NCBI GenBank assembly: GCA_023678885.1
Contig: CM042985.1
Span: 8,296,985 to 8,360,984, forward strand
Reading direction: 5' to 3'
DNA: 64,000 bases
From: Pogostemon cablin
Lineage: Eukaryota > Streptophyta > Magnoliopsida > Lamiales > Lamiaceae
Shown here: positions 24,977 to 36,257 of the stretch, one piece after another
Position numbering within the stretch: position 1 is the stretch's first letter
Layout of the letters: each line of letters begins with the position of its first letter
Notes under the pieces: model-generated
The model's input: the letters and a program-made list of their open reading frames with translations, nothing else
The model's database searches: none
What the model was told of the DNA's origin: nothing
Made by a program: the position numbers and the translations under genes

Positions 24977-27125
24977 CAACAATGTGTGCTGAAGGCTGCA
25001 TTTTCTAGTCCAGATGTTCGACTCAGGTTGATTTTTATGATGCTTGGAAGGTGGGTGGGCTACATGAAGAGTCCACAACAAACTGTCGATGGACGTCTTA
25101 CCTTCACAACTTTGTATACTCATAGAAATAACATGATATATAGTTCATTTGTACAGTCTACTTACTGGAAATGCACGATTAATGGAAATATGAAAATTAT
25201 CTTATGAGTCTGAAATAATAAAAAAAGCTCATGTTGCTAAAAGTGAAATTAGGTCGTGGTCACAGCTCTTTTTGCATCTGATGTTTCAGAAAATGTGGCA
25301 ATTATCTTTGAAGATGGTAAAGGTAATTAATTAATAAAACTGTAAATGGTTCTTGCAAGTTATATTGTGAGAAGATTAAAAATGGTAAAAAGGAACATAT
25401 ATGAGATGATGAATTGGTTCAAGCTAAAAAAGAAAATCTTTTGGCTGTTAATTCTAAATTATAGAGTATTAGATTCTATGCTCAACAAGGACAAACTCTA
25501 TAAACAGATTTAACATAAATTTACCAGAAAACAATGTGGTTACATACATAATACACCTAACAATATTGTCAACAAAAAATTGAGTAGCTGCAAAATGAAT
25601 CTTGAGATTGTAGCAGTTTCTTTTGGGAGGTGAATGGGTCGTCGCTTCTGGCATCTCAGAGAGGAGGGTTTCTAGAAAATCAGGGAAACAAGTGGCAGCA
25701 TCATTCTGCTGAACCGGAACTCTCGTCTACCTCGTTTCCTGATCATAATGTTGGAGGTAAGTCGGAATAATCTAAATGAAAAATAGCATAAAGCATAGCA
25801 GTTTCTGGGAAGTGCAAAGCAGGTGAAGAGTAGTTTTCAAATAAAGAATTAATCATCTTAACAACATTATACGCGACAGTTTTCAAATGCTAGAGCTCAT
25901 GGACCTCAAAGAAAATGGATGCATAATACCCAAACAAAAAGCAAAGCAACATGTTATTTAGATGAGTCTGGATTAGAGCACATTATCCACCACCACATTT
26001 TGTACACTTCATTTCAGTTGCTAATCCAAAAAAATATAAAATTTTTATCCTAACAATTCACCATCATTTCCCTATGCACCCTCCTTTTCAACTTTTTGAT
26101 ATATCATCTTTTGTTCTACATTTATGATAATATAAAAAGTAACTCAACTGAAATAGACACCTTGTTACATTTGCAAAATCAAGATAAATCTATTGGAACC
26201 TAAAGCTGCTGATGCTCCGGTTTATCACTTACAAAGCCATTAACTGAAACTCCTGCTTTCGTGAAAATTCAAGAGGCAGGAGCCACACGTACGGGAACAT
26301 AAGATACTAGTTCAGTCTTTGAGACAAGGGGTGCTCTATATTTCTTAACATCTTAAGAGCACCAGATTATGAAAGCACAACTATTTTCTGATCACTGAAA
26401 ATCAATTACCAAGCACAGAAGAGAAGCAGACACCATTAACAGAGTTTGCTAGTTTCAAACTTGATAAATAAGTCCTGAGTAGATTTTTAAGAAATAAGAT
26501 AGCACCAATTCATATCTATCAATATTATTGCTCTCGTTCAATCGACACATCTAAGCAATATCCCAATGGAAGTAGCATCAATTAGAAGAAATCCTTCGAG
26601 GCAGTGAACCACATTCAACATTGACATTTAACAGGTCTTATCTTCATTGCATAAAATCCTATTCTGCAATATTTTTTCTTGATGCAGGTTTGCTCAAGTA
26701 AAAATCTTTCCCTCCCTACGCTGTAAACTAGTCATTATTAGTGTAGTATCATTTGATTTTGCCATCACTCCTCCCAACCTAAGAGTTAGACAGTTTCCAC
26801 CATATAAAACATCAGCTTTCAAAGTCAAGATTATTGAATTCTAATAAGGTATCTAGAGATTGTATTACAGCAAAAACTTTCACAAGCAGCAATATAGTAG
26901 AACTTAATATCATAAACATGCACACAGAAAGCCCAACTCTCTAAGACTTCATCATCAACTAGAGAACAGAAACTTATCATTGATCAATAACGTCCTCATA
27001 AAACATTATCTACTAGCAAAAAAACACCATAATCAAGACAACATAAACTTTGAGTTGAGCAAAAATCAAGTCAAGAATCATTATGATTCTATGAATGCTC
27101 AAAAGTTCATATATACAGAAGGGAG
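24977..27125. other. Convergent intergenic region between FtsH and RPL4 genes
   Basis: Holds the 3' ends of both genes. AATAATAAAAAA near 25213 may serve as the FtsH poly(A) signal. A minus-strand open stretch from about 25700 to 25469 (QNDAATCFPDFLETLLSEMP...) follows an AG that could be a splice acceptor, but I cannot link it to a gene. Nothing else is recognised. Confidence 0.4.
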
Positions 27126-27935
27126 TTAACCTTCATCATCTTCTTCGTCGTCGTCCTCATCGACTCCATACCTCTCATTCAAGTATTCCACAGCCCCTTT
27201 GGTGAGAATCAAATTCTCACAATCCAAAATATCAAACAGATTCAAAGTTCTAGGGGTCAACAGCTTGAGAGTACCAACATTTCTACTCGATAATCTAACA
27301 TTATCCGACACTTCCGTCATTAAAAAGGTAGATTTCTTCTTGGGGTCCAAACCCAGCCTCCCCATCAATGCGATGAACTCCTTCGTCTTTGGCTTCTCGA
27401 ACTTCTCATCAAAATCCTCAACCACGATCGTGCTCTCAACCGCACTAGCAAGGGCGGTAGAAATGGCGAGTTTCTTTTCCTTCCTGTTAATCTTGACGGA
27501 CCAGTCTTTGGGCTTTGGGCCAAAAATTACACCACCACCGGGGCGAAGCGGCGTCCGCTGGGAACCACGGCGGGCGCGGCCGGTTTTCTTCTGAGGATAG
27601 GGTTTCTGTCCGCCACCTCGGACTTCGGCGCGGGTGAGGGTGGAAGCCGTGCCGCGGCGGCGGTTGGTGAGGTCGGTAATGAGACCGCGGTGGACGACGG
27701 CGCGTGAGGTTTCGGGAGGGGCGGACTTCAAATTGAGCGTGGTGGAGCCCACCTGAGTTCCTTCGAATGATAGGATTGGGATTGTGGATAGCTCTGAAAC
27801 AATGGCGGTAGAGGCGCGCAATTTGGGGAGTTTGAGGAGATTTAGGGTTATAGGAGATGATTTAGGAGTGGAGAGGAAAATTGAAGAGGAGAAGAAGGAG
27901 ATTGAGGAAGGTGATGCAGCTGCCGCCATTGCCAT
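27126..27935 (-). CDS. RPL4: 50S ribosomal protein L4, chloroplastic (uL4c)
   Basis: Nuclear gene for the plastid large-subunit protein uL4, which binds 23S rRNA and lines the exit tunnel. Single exon, 269 residues. The frame is open further upstream, but the first ATG is MAMAAAASPSSISFFSSSIF, a Ser/Ala-rich chloroplast transit peptide, in context ccaacaATGGC. The ribosomal core starts near residue 55. The L4 signature NRRRGTASTLTRAEVRGGGQ (~91-110) and KTGRARRGSQRTPLRPGGG (~117-135) is intact and corresponds to the tunnel loop. The acidic C-terminal tail (DEDDDEEDDEG) is typical of plant plastid L4. The gene converges on the FtsH gene. Confidence 0.95.
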   Translation of the reverse strand: MAMAAAASPSSISFFSSSIFLSTPKSSPITLNLLKLPKLRASTAIVSELSTIPILSFEGTQVGSTTLNLKSAPPETSRAVVHRGLITDLTNRRRGTASTLTRAEVRGGGQKPYPQKKTGRARRGSQRTPLRPGGGVIFGPKPKDWSVKINRKEKKLAISTALASAVESTIVVEDFDEKFEKPKTKEFIALMGRLGLDPKKKSTFLMTEVSDNVRLSSRNVGTLKLLTPRTLNLFDILDCENLILTKGAVEYLNERYGVDEDDDEEDDEG

Positions 27936-28172
27936 TGTTGGTGCAGAGAGGGTTTGGAGGTTATCTTTGTTATCCGTTGCGCTACTTCCACTGGGAGTGG
28001 GGTGGTTCTCATTCGATTGGAAAGAAAGAAAAGAAAACACGCTTTATGTGTAAATTTACTGAAATCGTGCTTCAGATTCCATTTTATTTTAGTTTGTGAT
28101 TCCTAGGGCGTGGTTGTGGACTTTCCACAATGAATATCTTTATTTAATTGGACCTCCACCTAGGGGTGTAAT

Positions 28173-28451
28173 TAGACATGCACAGCGGTTTGGAACCGCT
28201 AGTTTCGATTTCAAGCTGCCGGTTCCGATTTTAGGAAATATGGAACCGGAATCGAACCGAGGGTAGGTCAATTTCGGTTTCGGTTTTCTTTTTTCTTTTT
28301 TTCTTTTTTAATTTTAGCCTTTAAATATAAACAAAAAAGAAAAAATTGGAAAAACCGCCGATTTGGCGGTTCCACAAAATGAGGAACCGAATCGGAATAT
28401 ATCCAGTTTCGGTTCCGTTTTGGCCGGTTCCGATTAAAATGTGCATGTCTA
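28173..28451. mobile_element. Short hAT MITE with perfect 12-bp TIRs and 8-bp TSD
   Basis: Perfect inverted ends TAGACATGCACA and TGTGCATGTCTA. Exact 8-bp duplication GGTGTAAT at 28165-28172 and 28452-28459. The interior repeats GGTTCCGATT/CGGTTCC motifs and is 279 bp long without coding capacity. It lies about 240 bp upstream of the RPL4 start codon. Confidence 0.92.
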
Positions 28452-28459
28452 GGTGTAAT

Positions 28460-29571
28460 CAATAAGAGCAGGGTTGAGCTTTGATTTATTTGAGCCTCGA
28501 TTCTCTAGTTAAGAAATAATTGAGGTCGTCATGAAAAAGTTTTTTTAAGTTCGAACAAATACCGTTTGTTAAGGCTCGTTATATTCTCGAGTATAATCAA
28601 GAACGCGTTTGATAACATATTGGTTAATAAGTCTTCAGGAATATATAAATACTTTTATTCATAAACAATAAAAGACATTTTGTTCGTAAAAAAATATAAT
28701 ACTACCTCCGTCCCTTAGAAAGTTACAAAGGAAGCGGGAACGGAGAGAGTATTATTAATAAATATAAAACAATCAAACAATTCAATAATAAAAAGTAATA
28801 GAATTTAAATGATATATTTAATTATTTAAATAATCTTTTAAATTGTTATTATATTTATATTTAATTATTATTAATAATAAATTAATAAAGTACCAATTGA
28901 GCTTTTAATGAGTTTTTTCATGAAAATGTTAAATAAACACTAAACAAATTTGTTCACGGTGTTAACAAACGAGTTATGTAATGCATAAATTTTAGAGGAT
29001 CACTTTGCTGACCACGGGTCACTGATGACCTTGGTCAGCACTGGCCGTTGGATCACTCCCCTTTTAATATATACCATTAGATCAAACTTAATTAATATAT
29101 AATCTCAATGCTACCTTTGTAGCCGGTTTCTTTGCTGCATGGAAGCCAGAGGTTGGCTGACTAATGTGAAAGAGATAGACAGCAAAGAGGAGGTAATGTG
29201 ACAAGGAGAGAGAAAGACAGCAAGAGGAGAGATAACCTACCGAAGAGAGAGAAAGAGATAGAGAAAGCACCGCACAGATTGCATCTCACCATTGCAGAAA
29301 TACTTCTTACCAAATTAAATAATGGAATAAGAATATTATATTTTAAAAAATTAAATAAATCGAAAAATAATGACATCACATCACTGAAAAAATATTTCTT
29401 ACCAAATTAAATAAATAGAAAACATATTCCCTCCGTCCCGGGTAATTTTACCCGTTTGTACGGGCACGAAGATTAAGACGTTTTATTTTTTTAATATATA
29501 ATGTAAGAAAAAATAGGGATAAATTAATAATTAAAAAAAATGAATAAAGCTATTAAGAATTGGAATGAAAA
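28460..29571. other. Intergenic DNA with small MITE remnants
   Basis: A roughly 50-bp Stowaway remnant lies at 28703-28754 (CTACCTCCGTCCCTTAG ... GGAACGGAGAGAGTA). A half copy of the GGGTCA foldback family is at about 28993-29052 (GACCACGGGTCACTGATGAC). A single Stowaway end is near 29429 (CCCTCCGTCCCGGGTAATTT). The GA-rich stretch 29160-29270 gives chance ORFs only. Confidence 0.5.
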
Positions 29572-29757
29572 AGAGTGTTTGGGGTTGAATATGAATTAGA
29601 ATTATTCTCAATTTTGTGGGAATCATTCATTCCACCTAAATATGGAAGGAATTGCTTTGATTCCATACTCATTCCTATTCCAATTAAAAATACCAAACAC
29701 CTCATTCCATACCCATTCCTATTCCAATTAAAAATACCAAATACCTCATTAATAAAT
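29572..29757. mobile_element. MITE with GTGTTTGG/CCAAACAC ends
   Basis: The left end GTGTTTGGGGTTGAATATGA and right end (CCAATTAAAAATACCAAACA) are imperfect inverted repeats around ATTCCAT-rich sequence. The right end is duplicated in tandem (29661-29708 and 29709-29757). No TSD was resolved. Confidence 0.5.
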
Positions 29758-30004
29758 TGAGATTAGGATAATAAAATGTATTAAAATTAATAATTATTAT
29801 TTATTTAATGATTCAATAATAATAATCCTATTCATAAATATTTATTTTCTGAGACGTAAGTATTATTATTTTTAAAGTGTGTTGATTTTATATTAAACTA
29901 CAATTTTATCGTGTCATAATATTAATTATTGATACTAGATATTATTCATCCGTACGTCGGAAAGAATTAAGAATATTACAATTATGTACTTATATATTCA
30001 ATTT

Positions 30005-30280
30005 ATTTTTAACCGTAAATTCAATCCGTTGGTAACCACTAACGGATTAGCAAGGGAATCATTATATAAATTACCAATGGAATTATTAGCAACAGATTAT
30101 CAACGGAATTATTTTAGCAACGGAATTGCTTTTCATTGTTAAAAATTTAGCAACCACCATTTTACCAACGGAATTTTAGCAACGGATTCCGTTGCTAATC
30201 CATTGGTAAGCCAATTTAACAATGCAATTAAGGCTTTTAGCAACAGAATATTTCGTTGTTAAAAAATAGTTTTTTTAGTG
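30005..30280. mobile_element. CACTA-like transposon terminal region
   Basis: The sequence ends TAGTG at 30276-30280; reversed it reads CACTAAAAAAACTATTTTTT. It is full of inverted and direct copies of AGCAACGGAATT/CCGTTGCTAA, like the subterminal repeat arrays of plant CACTA (En/Spm) elements. The opposite CACTA end with a matching 3-bp duplication was not found, so this is a fragment or a small deletion derivative. Confidence 0.5.
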
Positions 30281-30343
30281 TAAACCCTGATGTAAAATTT
30301 AAAAATTGCTTAGTGTTACTTATCTTTGGTTTGTTAAATTTAA

Positions 30344-30477
30344 GAGGGCTACTTATGTGACCCGGGGTCACCCATGACCCTCTCACATGAGAGGGTGGGG
30401 TTCACATGTTAGAGGTGGACCCCACCCCCTCATGTAAGAGGGTCATGGGTGACCCCGGATCACCCAAGAATCACCCT
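30344..30477. mobile_element. Foldback MITE (GGGTCACCCATGACC family), copy 1
   Basis: A near-perfect palindrome: GGGGTCACCCATGACCCTCT on the left and GGGTCATGGGTGACCCC on the right, with a short GTGGGG loop region. Other copies: 32560, 46288 and 50612. Confidence 0.8.
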
Positions 30478-30689
30478 AAATTTAAAACTATTTATTGTCT
30501 ATTAACATTACAAAAATCCAATTAAGAGTCCATTTGAATTGGATTACAAAAATACCCATTTGAGATTTTTTTAATTATACCATTTCCGATTCTTTTTGTT
30601 TCATATTCAAGATATTTTATCATCATAGAGCATCAATTATTGAATGCTTACCATTCAATTAATTTTTGAAAAAAATTACTTAAAAAGAG

Positions 30690-30715
30690 TATATATATAT
30701 ATATATATATATATT
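30690..30715. repeat. (AT)n microsatellite
   Basis: About 12 AT repeats. Confidence 0.85.
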
Positions 30716-31385
30716 ATTTTTTTATTCTTTTGACTTAAACTACGTACATGGGTGTTGATGCTGTAGAATAGTGATGTGATGGTTGAGACAGTGATGTGAT
30801 GGAGAGAAGGTATGGAATACAGAACGGGCTGCTTTTCTGCCCCCCTCAAACTTGTTACCTGTGGTGACCGGGGTCATCAATGACCCGTGATCACCTGGCC
30901 CTAAATTTATATCGTTTAGTATAAAGCAAGTCATAAAATAGAACTCATTGCTTGTTAGCGTTCATCTAACTAACCAAATGCACATAAACAAATTTTTAAC
31001 GCATCGACCCACTAACTGTTCGCAAAATGCTATACTTATACTCTAATTGGGCCTTACATTACTCTCTCTCTCTTCTCCTTCTTTATTTATTTATTTTTTT
31101 ATGTTTTTTTAAAGCAAAAATTAGACCTTACTCTCACCAACAAATGTCGGTCACATTTGCAAATGGGTATGTTTCCAAAAAAATTGGGTATATTAGTTAC
31201 ACGAATTATATTTTCCTTAATTGTTCTAATATTATTACTTTAATTTTGTAGATTAAGGTTTGCACTAGAAGTTTATTATTCCCGTTTTCAATTTGTTTTC
31301 TCCTTGGTCAATCACACAAAAGTTTTCCCATTTTAAATAAAGAAAAAAAATGTTATATTAACTACCCACTCTCATATATTTTATT

Positions 31386-31388
<3 letters not shown>
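30716..31388. other. Intergenic DNA
   Basis: A half copy of the GGGTCA foldback family lies at about 30858-30905 (GTGGTGACCGGGGTCATCAA). No gene seen. Confidence 0.4.

Positions 31389-31475
<87 letters not shown>
31389..31475. repeat. Long (AT)n microsatellite
   Basis: About 43 uninterrupted AT repeats, able to extrude as a cruciform. Confidence 0.95.
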
Positions 31476-31478
<3 letters not shown>

Positions 31479-32559
31479 TTTTACAAAAATACAATAATAC
31501 CCTTAAAAGTTAAAATTTTTATAATATCTACAGCGAAAAAAAAAGGGGAGTACTTATTTTAAAATTTTAGTGAAATTTTATTTAAAATTAAGTTAATAAT
31601 TTAATTGACTTATTTTTAAAAATTATTTACAGTTTCACTTTAACACTTTTATTGTCAAATAATTTTAAATTAAATATATAATATAAACAAAACTATAATC
31701 TGCATAATTAGCGCGAAGAAATACTAATTGGTATGGCTGCAATTATTCACACCCGAGTTTTTACTACACATCCATCAGACATCTCAAACCCTAAACTAAA
31801 TGACTAAAACAGCCTCAATGTATAAACTCCTCTCATATTAACTCAATTCAACAATAATATATATACTCCCACATAGACATACAATCAAGCAAAAGGTTAG
31901 GAGGTTGGAGCATAGATTGAACAAATGAAGGACCAGAGACCACGTGTAATCAAACAAGATCGATATAAGAAGAACACCACATTTATGTTCGCCACATGTT
32001 GGATGATGGTTAGTTCAATTGTTCGACCGCTATTGGTTGAACACATCATGCAATTTCACTTAATCAGTCCAACGACTCATTTCACTTTCATAAATTTTCA
32101 TATTCTAACTACTACTTTTTTTCCCCACAAAAAATGTCTAACTTTTTTAACATAACATATTTCAACAAAGTTGGGCTTTATGCACTTATATTATTTGACT
32201 ATTGAAATCCAAACCTAGAATTTTAAAACTCAACATACGCGATGTTTAGGGATTATTTATCGACAAGGTGTGTAAGGAATGTTGAAACTCTATGTTACAT
32301 TTGATGAAAATGGATGAGATCTTTATACAAAAGTGGGATGTAAATGGTGATGAAGACTTCTCTTCTTAAATCTTCTTTCCTCTTCTTTTTTTTATCAGCG
32401 AGGTCGTGTCCTGCCTAGAGAAAATGAGTGTGCGTATTGAGGGTGTATGTTCAATTACTGTAGAATGTAGTTAATTTTTTTATTTTTTTCCGAGTAAACG
32501 GGTGTATTAGGTTAAAAGGGTAGTAATGTTTTTTGAATGTGTATATATTTATAATTTTT
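31476..32559. other. Intergenic DNA, no gene recognised
   Basis: AT-rich. A less AT-biased stretch around 31900-32100 shows an open frame, but it lacks family resemblance and a convincing gene context. Confidence 0.35.
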
Positions 32560-32673
32560 TAGGTTTATTTTGGCGACCATGGGTCATTGATGACCCTCTC
32601 ACATAGAGTATGCACTGTGCACACCCAATGTGAGAGGGTCATCGATGACCCATGATCAGCTAAGAATCACCAT
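32560..32673. mobile_element. Foldback MITE (GGGTCA family), copy 2
   Basis: Palindrome with arms CATGGGTCATTGATGACCCT and GGGTCATCGATGACCCATGA around a TGCACTGTGCA loop. Confidence 0.75.
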
Positions 32674-33999
32674 AATTTTTATGTATGTCTATATAAATGG
32701 ATATAAACTAATGTATGTAGTAAAAAGCAGTATGTAGAGGAAGTACATTTAAACTATTCTTTGATTTAATTATGAATATTTTTATTTATTTATTTATTAA
32801 TACTCTATACTAGTACATTTTAAACTCAGGAGTTGATAATTTGGGCCGGCCCTATAAAGCCTGGACACGTTGTTTTTTCTTATTGGGCTTACCGCCCATT
32901 TGAGACCCAATGGAGTTGAAAGCATTTAAAACTGCATATACTAATAACTAATAAGAAAGAAAAATAGAACTTCAAATTTTAAAATATCTGAAAGTATTTA
33001 TTTATAATTCCAGTATAATTAATTCTAGCTTAACACCCAATAATGGCCTAAGAAAAACTACCTTAAATGTCATGTATATCTTAAACTAACACGTATACAT
33101 AAATGTGCATACATTTATTAATAATAAATGCTATACTAATAATTATTAAAATTCATGAATTTAGCATATGGTAAAAAGAGTCACAAAATTATCATCAATG
33201 TAATCGTTTTCAAGTTCATGAAAAGACTGATGCCAGAGTAGCTAGATTGGTCCACAACTCCTTGTTTCAAGGAAATTTGCTATGTGGGCTCTAAATAATT
33301 TATCAATTAACATGAATTTGATTTGCTCTTATACTATTTAATTTAATAATTTAATTTGATCTCCATGGAGTAATATTTACTCTGATGTGCCATATTTCAC
33401 ATTTAATTTTTTAATCAAACAAAAATACTCCCTTCGAATTTATCCTCATTTATCCTGATAACCAATTAATAAAAAAAGTGATAGTAGTGCAATAAACTAC
33501 TATTTTTTAACAATTTATTATATAAATAAAAAATAATAATATTTTTAATAAAAAATTATAACTAATTACAAAAATTTAAAATGATCTCACTGTGCATGAA
33601 ACAGTTTCAGCCAAGACTCTTCTTATAATATAAGAAAATTTAAGGGTAAACTGGTAATTTAAAGAGAAAAATAAAATAAAGGGTTTATTAATTATAGGTA
33701 TGTGTATTCACAATCTAATTATTAATAAATATATTAATTTAATATAATTAATGCGGGATAAATAACGATTTTTTTCTCCCAACATTACCCTTCTTCACAA
33801 CGGTTAATATTCAATGTTTATACAGAATAATAATTTCGTTGAACAATAATGTACACTACATCAAATAAAAACAACAAATCCGTATTTCTCTAACGGCAAT
33901 AACTACTACCTCTCTTTTAAACCTCCTGAGAGTATTATTTTTTTAAAATAATTCAAATTTCTCAACGTACACCGATGTACACTATAAATTATACCTATC
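32674..33999. other. Intergenic DNA
   Basis: AT-rich, no gene seen. A single Stowaway-like end (ATACTCCCTTCGAATTT) lies near 33426. Confidence 0.35.
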
Positions 34000-34620
34000 A
34001 CTCGAAATTTTAGGAGATGGAATTTAGGAAAAAATCATTTTCCTAATTCTCTATGCGATCACTTTCTTTTATTCCTCTCTCTTAATGCACACTGATGTAC
34101 AGATTTCGAAAAAAATAATTTAAGAAAAATTCGTTTTCCTAATTCTCTACGGTCACTTTCTTTATTCCTTTCAAAATAATTTAGGAAAAAATCATTTTCC
34201 TAATTCTCTCTGCGGTCACTTTCTTTTTAACAGATTTTGAAAGAAATAATTTAGAAAAATATCGTTTTCCTAATTATCTGCAGTCACTTTCTTTATTCCT
34301 TTCAAAATAATTTCTCTCTGCGGTCACTTTCTTTATTCCTCCCTCTAAATGCACGTTGATGTACCGATTTTGAAAGAAATAATTTTGAAAGAAATAATTT
34401 AGAAAAAAATCATTTTCCTAATTCTCTGCAGTCATTTTCTTTATTCCTTTCAAAATAATTTAGGAAAAAACATTTTCCTAATTCTCAATGCTTCTCTCTA
34501 CGGTCACTTTCTTTATTACTCCTGTACAGATTTTGAAAGAAATAATTTATGAAAAAATTATTTTATTAATTCTCTCTCGGTCACTTTCTATTATTTCTCT
34601 CTCTAAATGCACGTCAGAAT
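34000..34620. repeat. Degenerate tandem repeat (TTTCCTAATTCTCT/GGTCACTTTCTTT)
   Basis: About eight imperfect units of variable length. Each holds GAAAGAAATAATTTAGGAAA, then ATCATTTTCCTAATTCTC, GCGGTCACTTTCTTTATTCC and, in some, AAATGCACGTTGATGTAC. Units differ by internal deletions. Confidence 0.8.
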
Positions 34621-34630
34621 CGTGTTCGTT

Positions 34631-35025
34631 CTTCTAATCGTGACTTCATTCTTTATTTTGTGACAAGTTTCTGATTAATTAATCAAAATTTAGATTGATT
34701 AAGTACATTGTGCATACGAGGTGTACAAATTAAGGTTGTATTCAATTACTCTATCTTCAATAATTATTTATCTCACCTAAATGTACACTGATGTATATTC
34801 ATATAAATAGTTTATTCATTTTTTTCTCTTCTAATCGTGACTTCATTCTTTATTTTGTGACAAGTTTCTGATTAATTAATCAAAATTTAGATTGATTAAG
34901 TACATTGTGCATACGAGGTGTACAAATTAAGGTTGTATTCAATGACTCTATCTTCAGCAATTATTTATCTCACCTAAATGTATACTGATGTATATTCATA
35001 TAAATAGTTTATTCATTTTTTTCTC
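34631..35025. repeat. Recent ~197-bp tandem duplication
   Basis: Two nearly identical copies (34631-34827 and 34828-35025). Each starts CTTCTAATCGTGACTTCATT and ends with CATATAAATAGTTTATTCAT. They differ at only a few bases, so the duplication is young. Confidence 0.9.
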
Positions 35026-36002
35026 CCCAAAAATTATTTATCTCAAATGAGTGCATAGTGATGTATATACATATAAATACTTAATCGTGCTTTTTTTTTT
35101 TAATTTGCTTCACACAATGCACACTGATGTTCAGTAAATATGGGTAATATGAGAAAATAAAATTAAATTTTGTATATATGTTTAATTTTCTATAGCGAAT
35201 GTATGAATTAGTAATATCTAAATACATTTTGTACCTAATATTTATTGACCCTAAAATAAAATTGCTGAGAATTACGAATAAAGTTTAAAAATAAATAAAT
35301 AAAATTTTGGGATTAACGAATAAAGTGTAAAAATAGATAAGATAAGTATTGTATTTTTACATGCTGCTAATGAAATATGTAAAAATATTTAGAACGACTC
35401 AAAATAAAAAATAAAATGAAATAAAAAAGTGAAAATACCATGGACATTGACGGGTGAGTATATAAAATCTCCATCGGAGACAAGCAACATATTGTTGTTT
35501 TTACAAACAAATATTTGTACTCCTCACATGGGTTGTTTGTTTTGGAGGTTAGGGTTCATTGACAAGACTTATAGTTTGTGCACATATGATTTATAAGACG
35601 TAGTTATTAAAAGATACTGTTACGTAATACACTAAAAAGTTCACAACATATATACGTAAAAACTTGATGTCAACTATATTATGAGTATTAATGGAGATGA
35701 TAAATTTAAAATTAAAGAATTAAATTATTGGATTGATTTGATTTATATTATTATTATTTATTTTTATTTTTATTTTTATTTTTTGTGAAGAATATTATAA
35801 GACAAGCAAATATATAAAAAAAGTTTGAAAGTTTTCATAAGAAGGGAGAGGTTTAGTTGGATCTAGGTTCAAACAATAACTATCAAATTAAGGTAAGTTA
35901 AATGATGGGTTTTTACATATATAGTAAATTCTATTTTTTTAAAGAGTTGATAGGCGCAAGAGTGCATCATATGTATATAACTTATAATCCTATTTTATAG
36001 TA
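35026..36002. other. Intergenic DNA
   Basis: AT-rich, no gene or element recognised. TTTTTA-type low-complexity repeats near 35757. Confidence 0.35.
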
Positions 36003-36257
36003 TACTCTGTCTCACTTCAAATGACACACTTTTCATTTTGGGCTATCTCACAAAAGTTTGTATATTCCAAAAAAAGTAAAAAGTAAAAAAACAACCATCA
36101 TTCCTCATACATTTTAATTACAAAAAAATCATCTCTACCTACAATATTTTATCATTTATATATTACATAAAAATATCATTATACCCCTAAAAGTTATAAC
36201 TTTCTTAATCTCCGTGCCGAAAAGAGGGGTGCAAGCTTTTTAGAGACGGAGGGAGTA
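36003..36257. mobile_element. Stowaway-like MITE
   Basis: The left end ACTCTGTCTCACTTCAAATG and right end TTTTTAGAGACGGAGGGAGT are inverted, with TA at both borders. The interior holds TATTACATAAAAATATCATT. 255 bp, non-coding. Confidence 0.75.

Noticed and set aside
27199..27594. 131-codon open frame on the plus strand
   Set aside because: Antisense shadow of the RPL4 coding sequence.
29709..29735. Similarity of CATACCCATTCCTATTCC to plant miR482-type sequence
   Set aside because: It is part of a duplicated MITE end, with no miRNA-like hairpin of its own.
30036..30041. CACTA as the left end of the CACTA-like element
   Set aside because: The flanking triplets (AAC before it, TAA after the TAGTG end) do not match, so it is probably a chance occurrence within the subterminal repeats.
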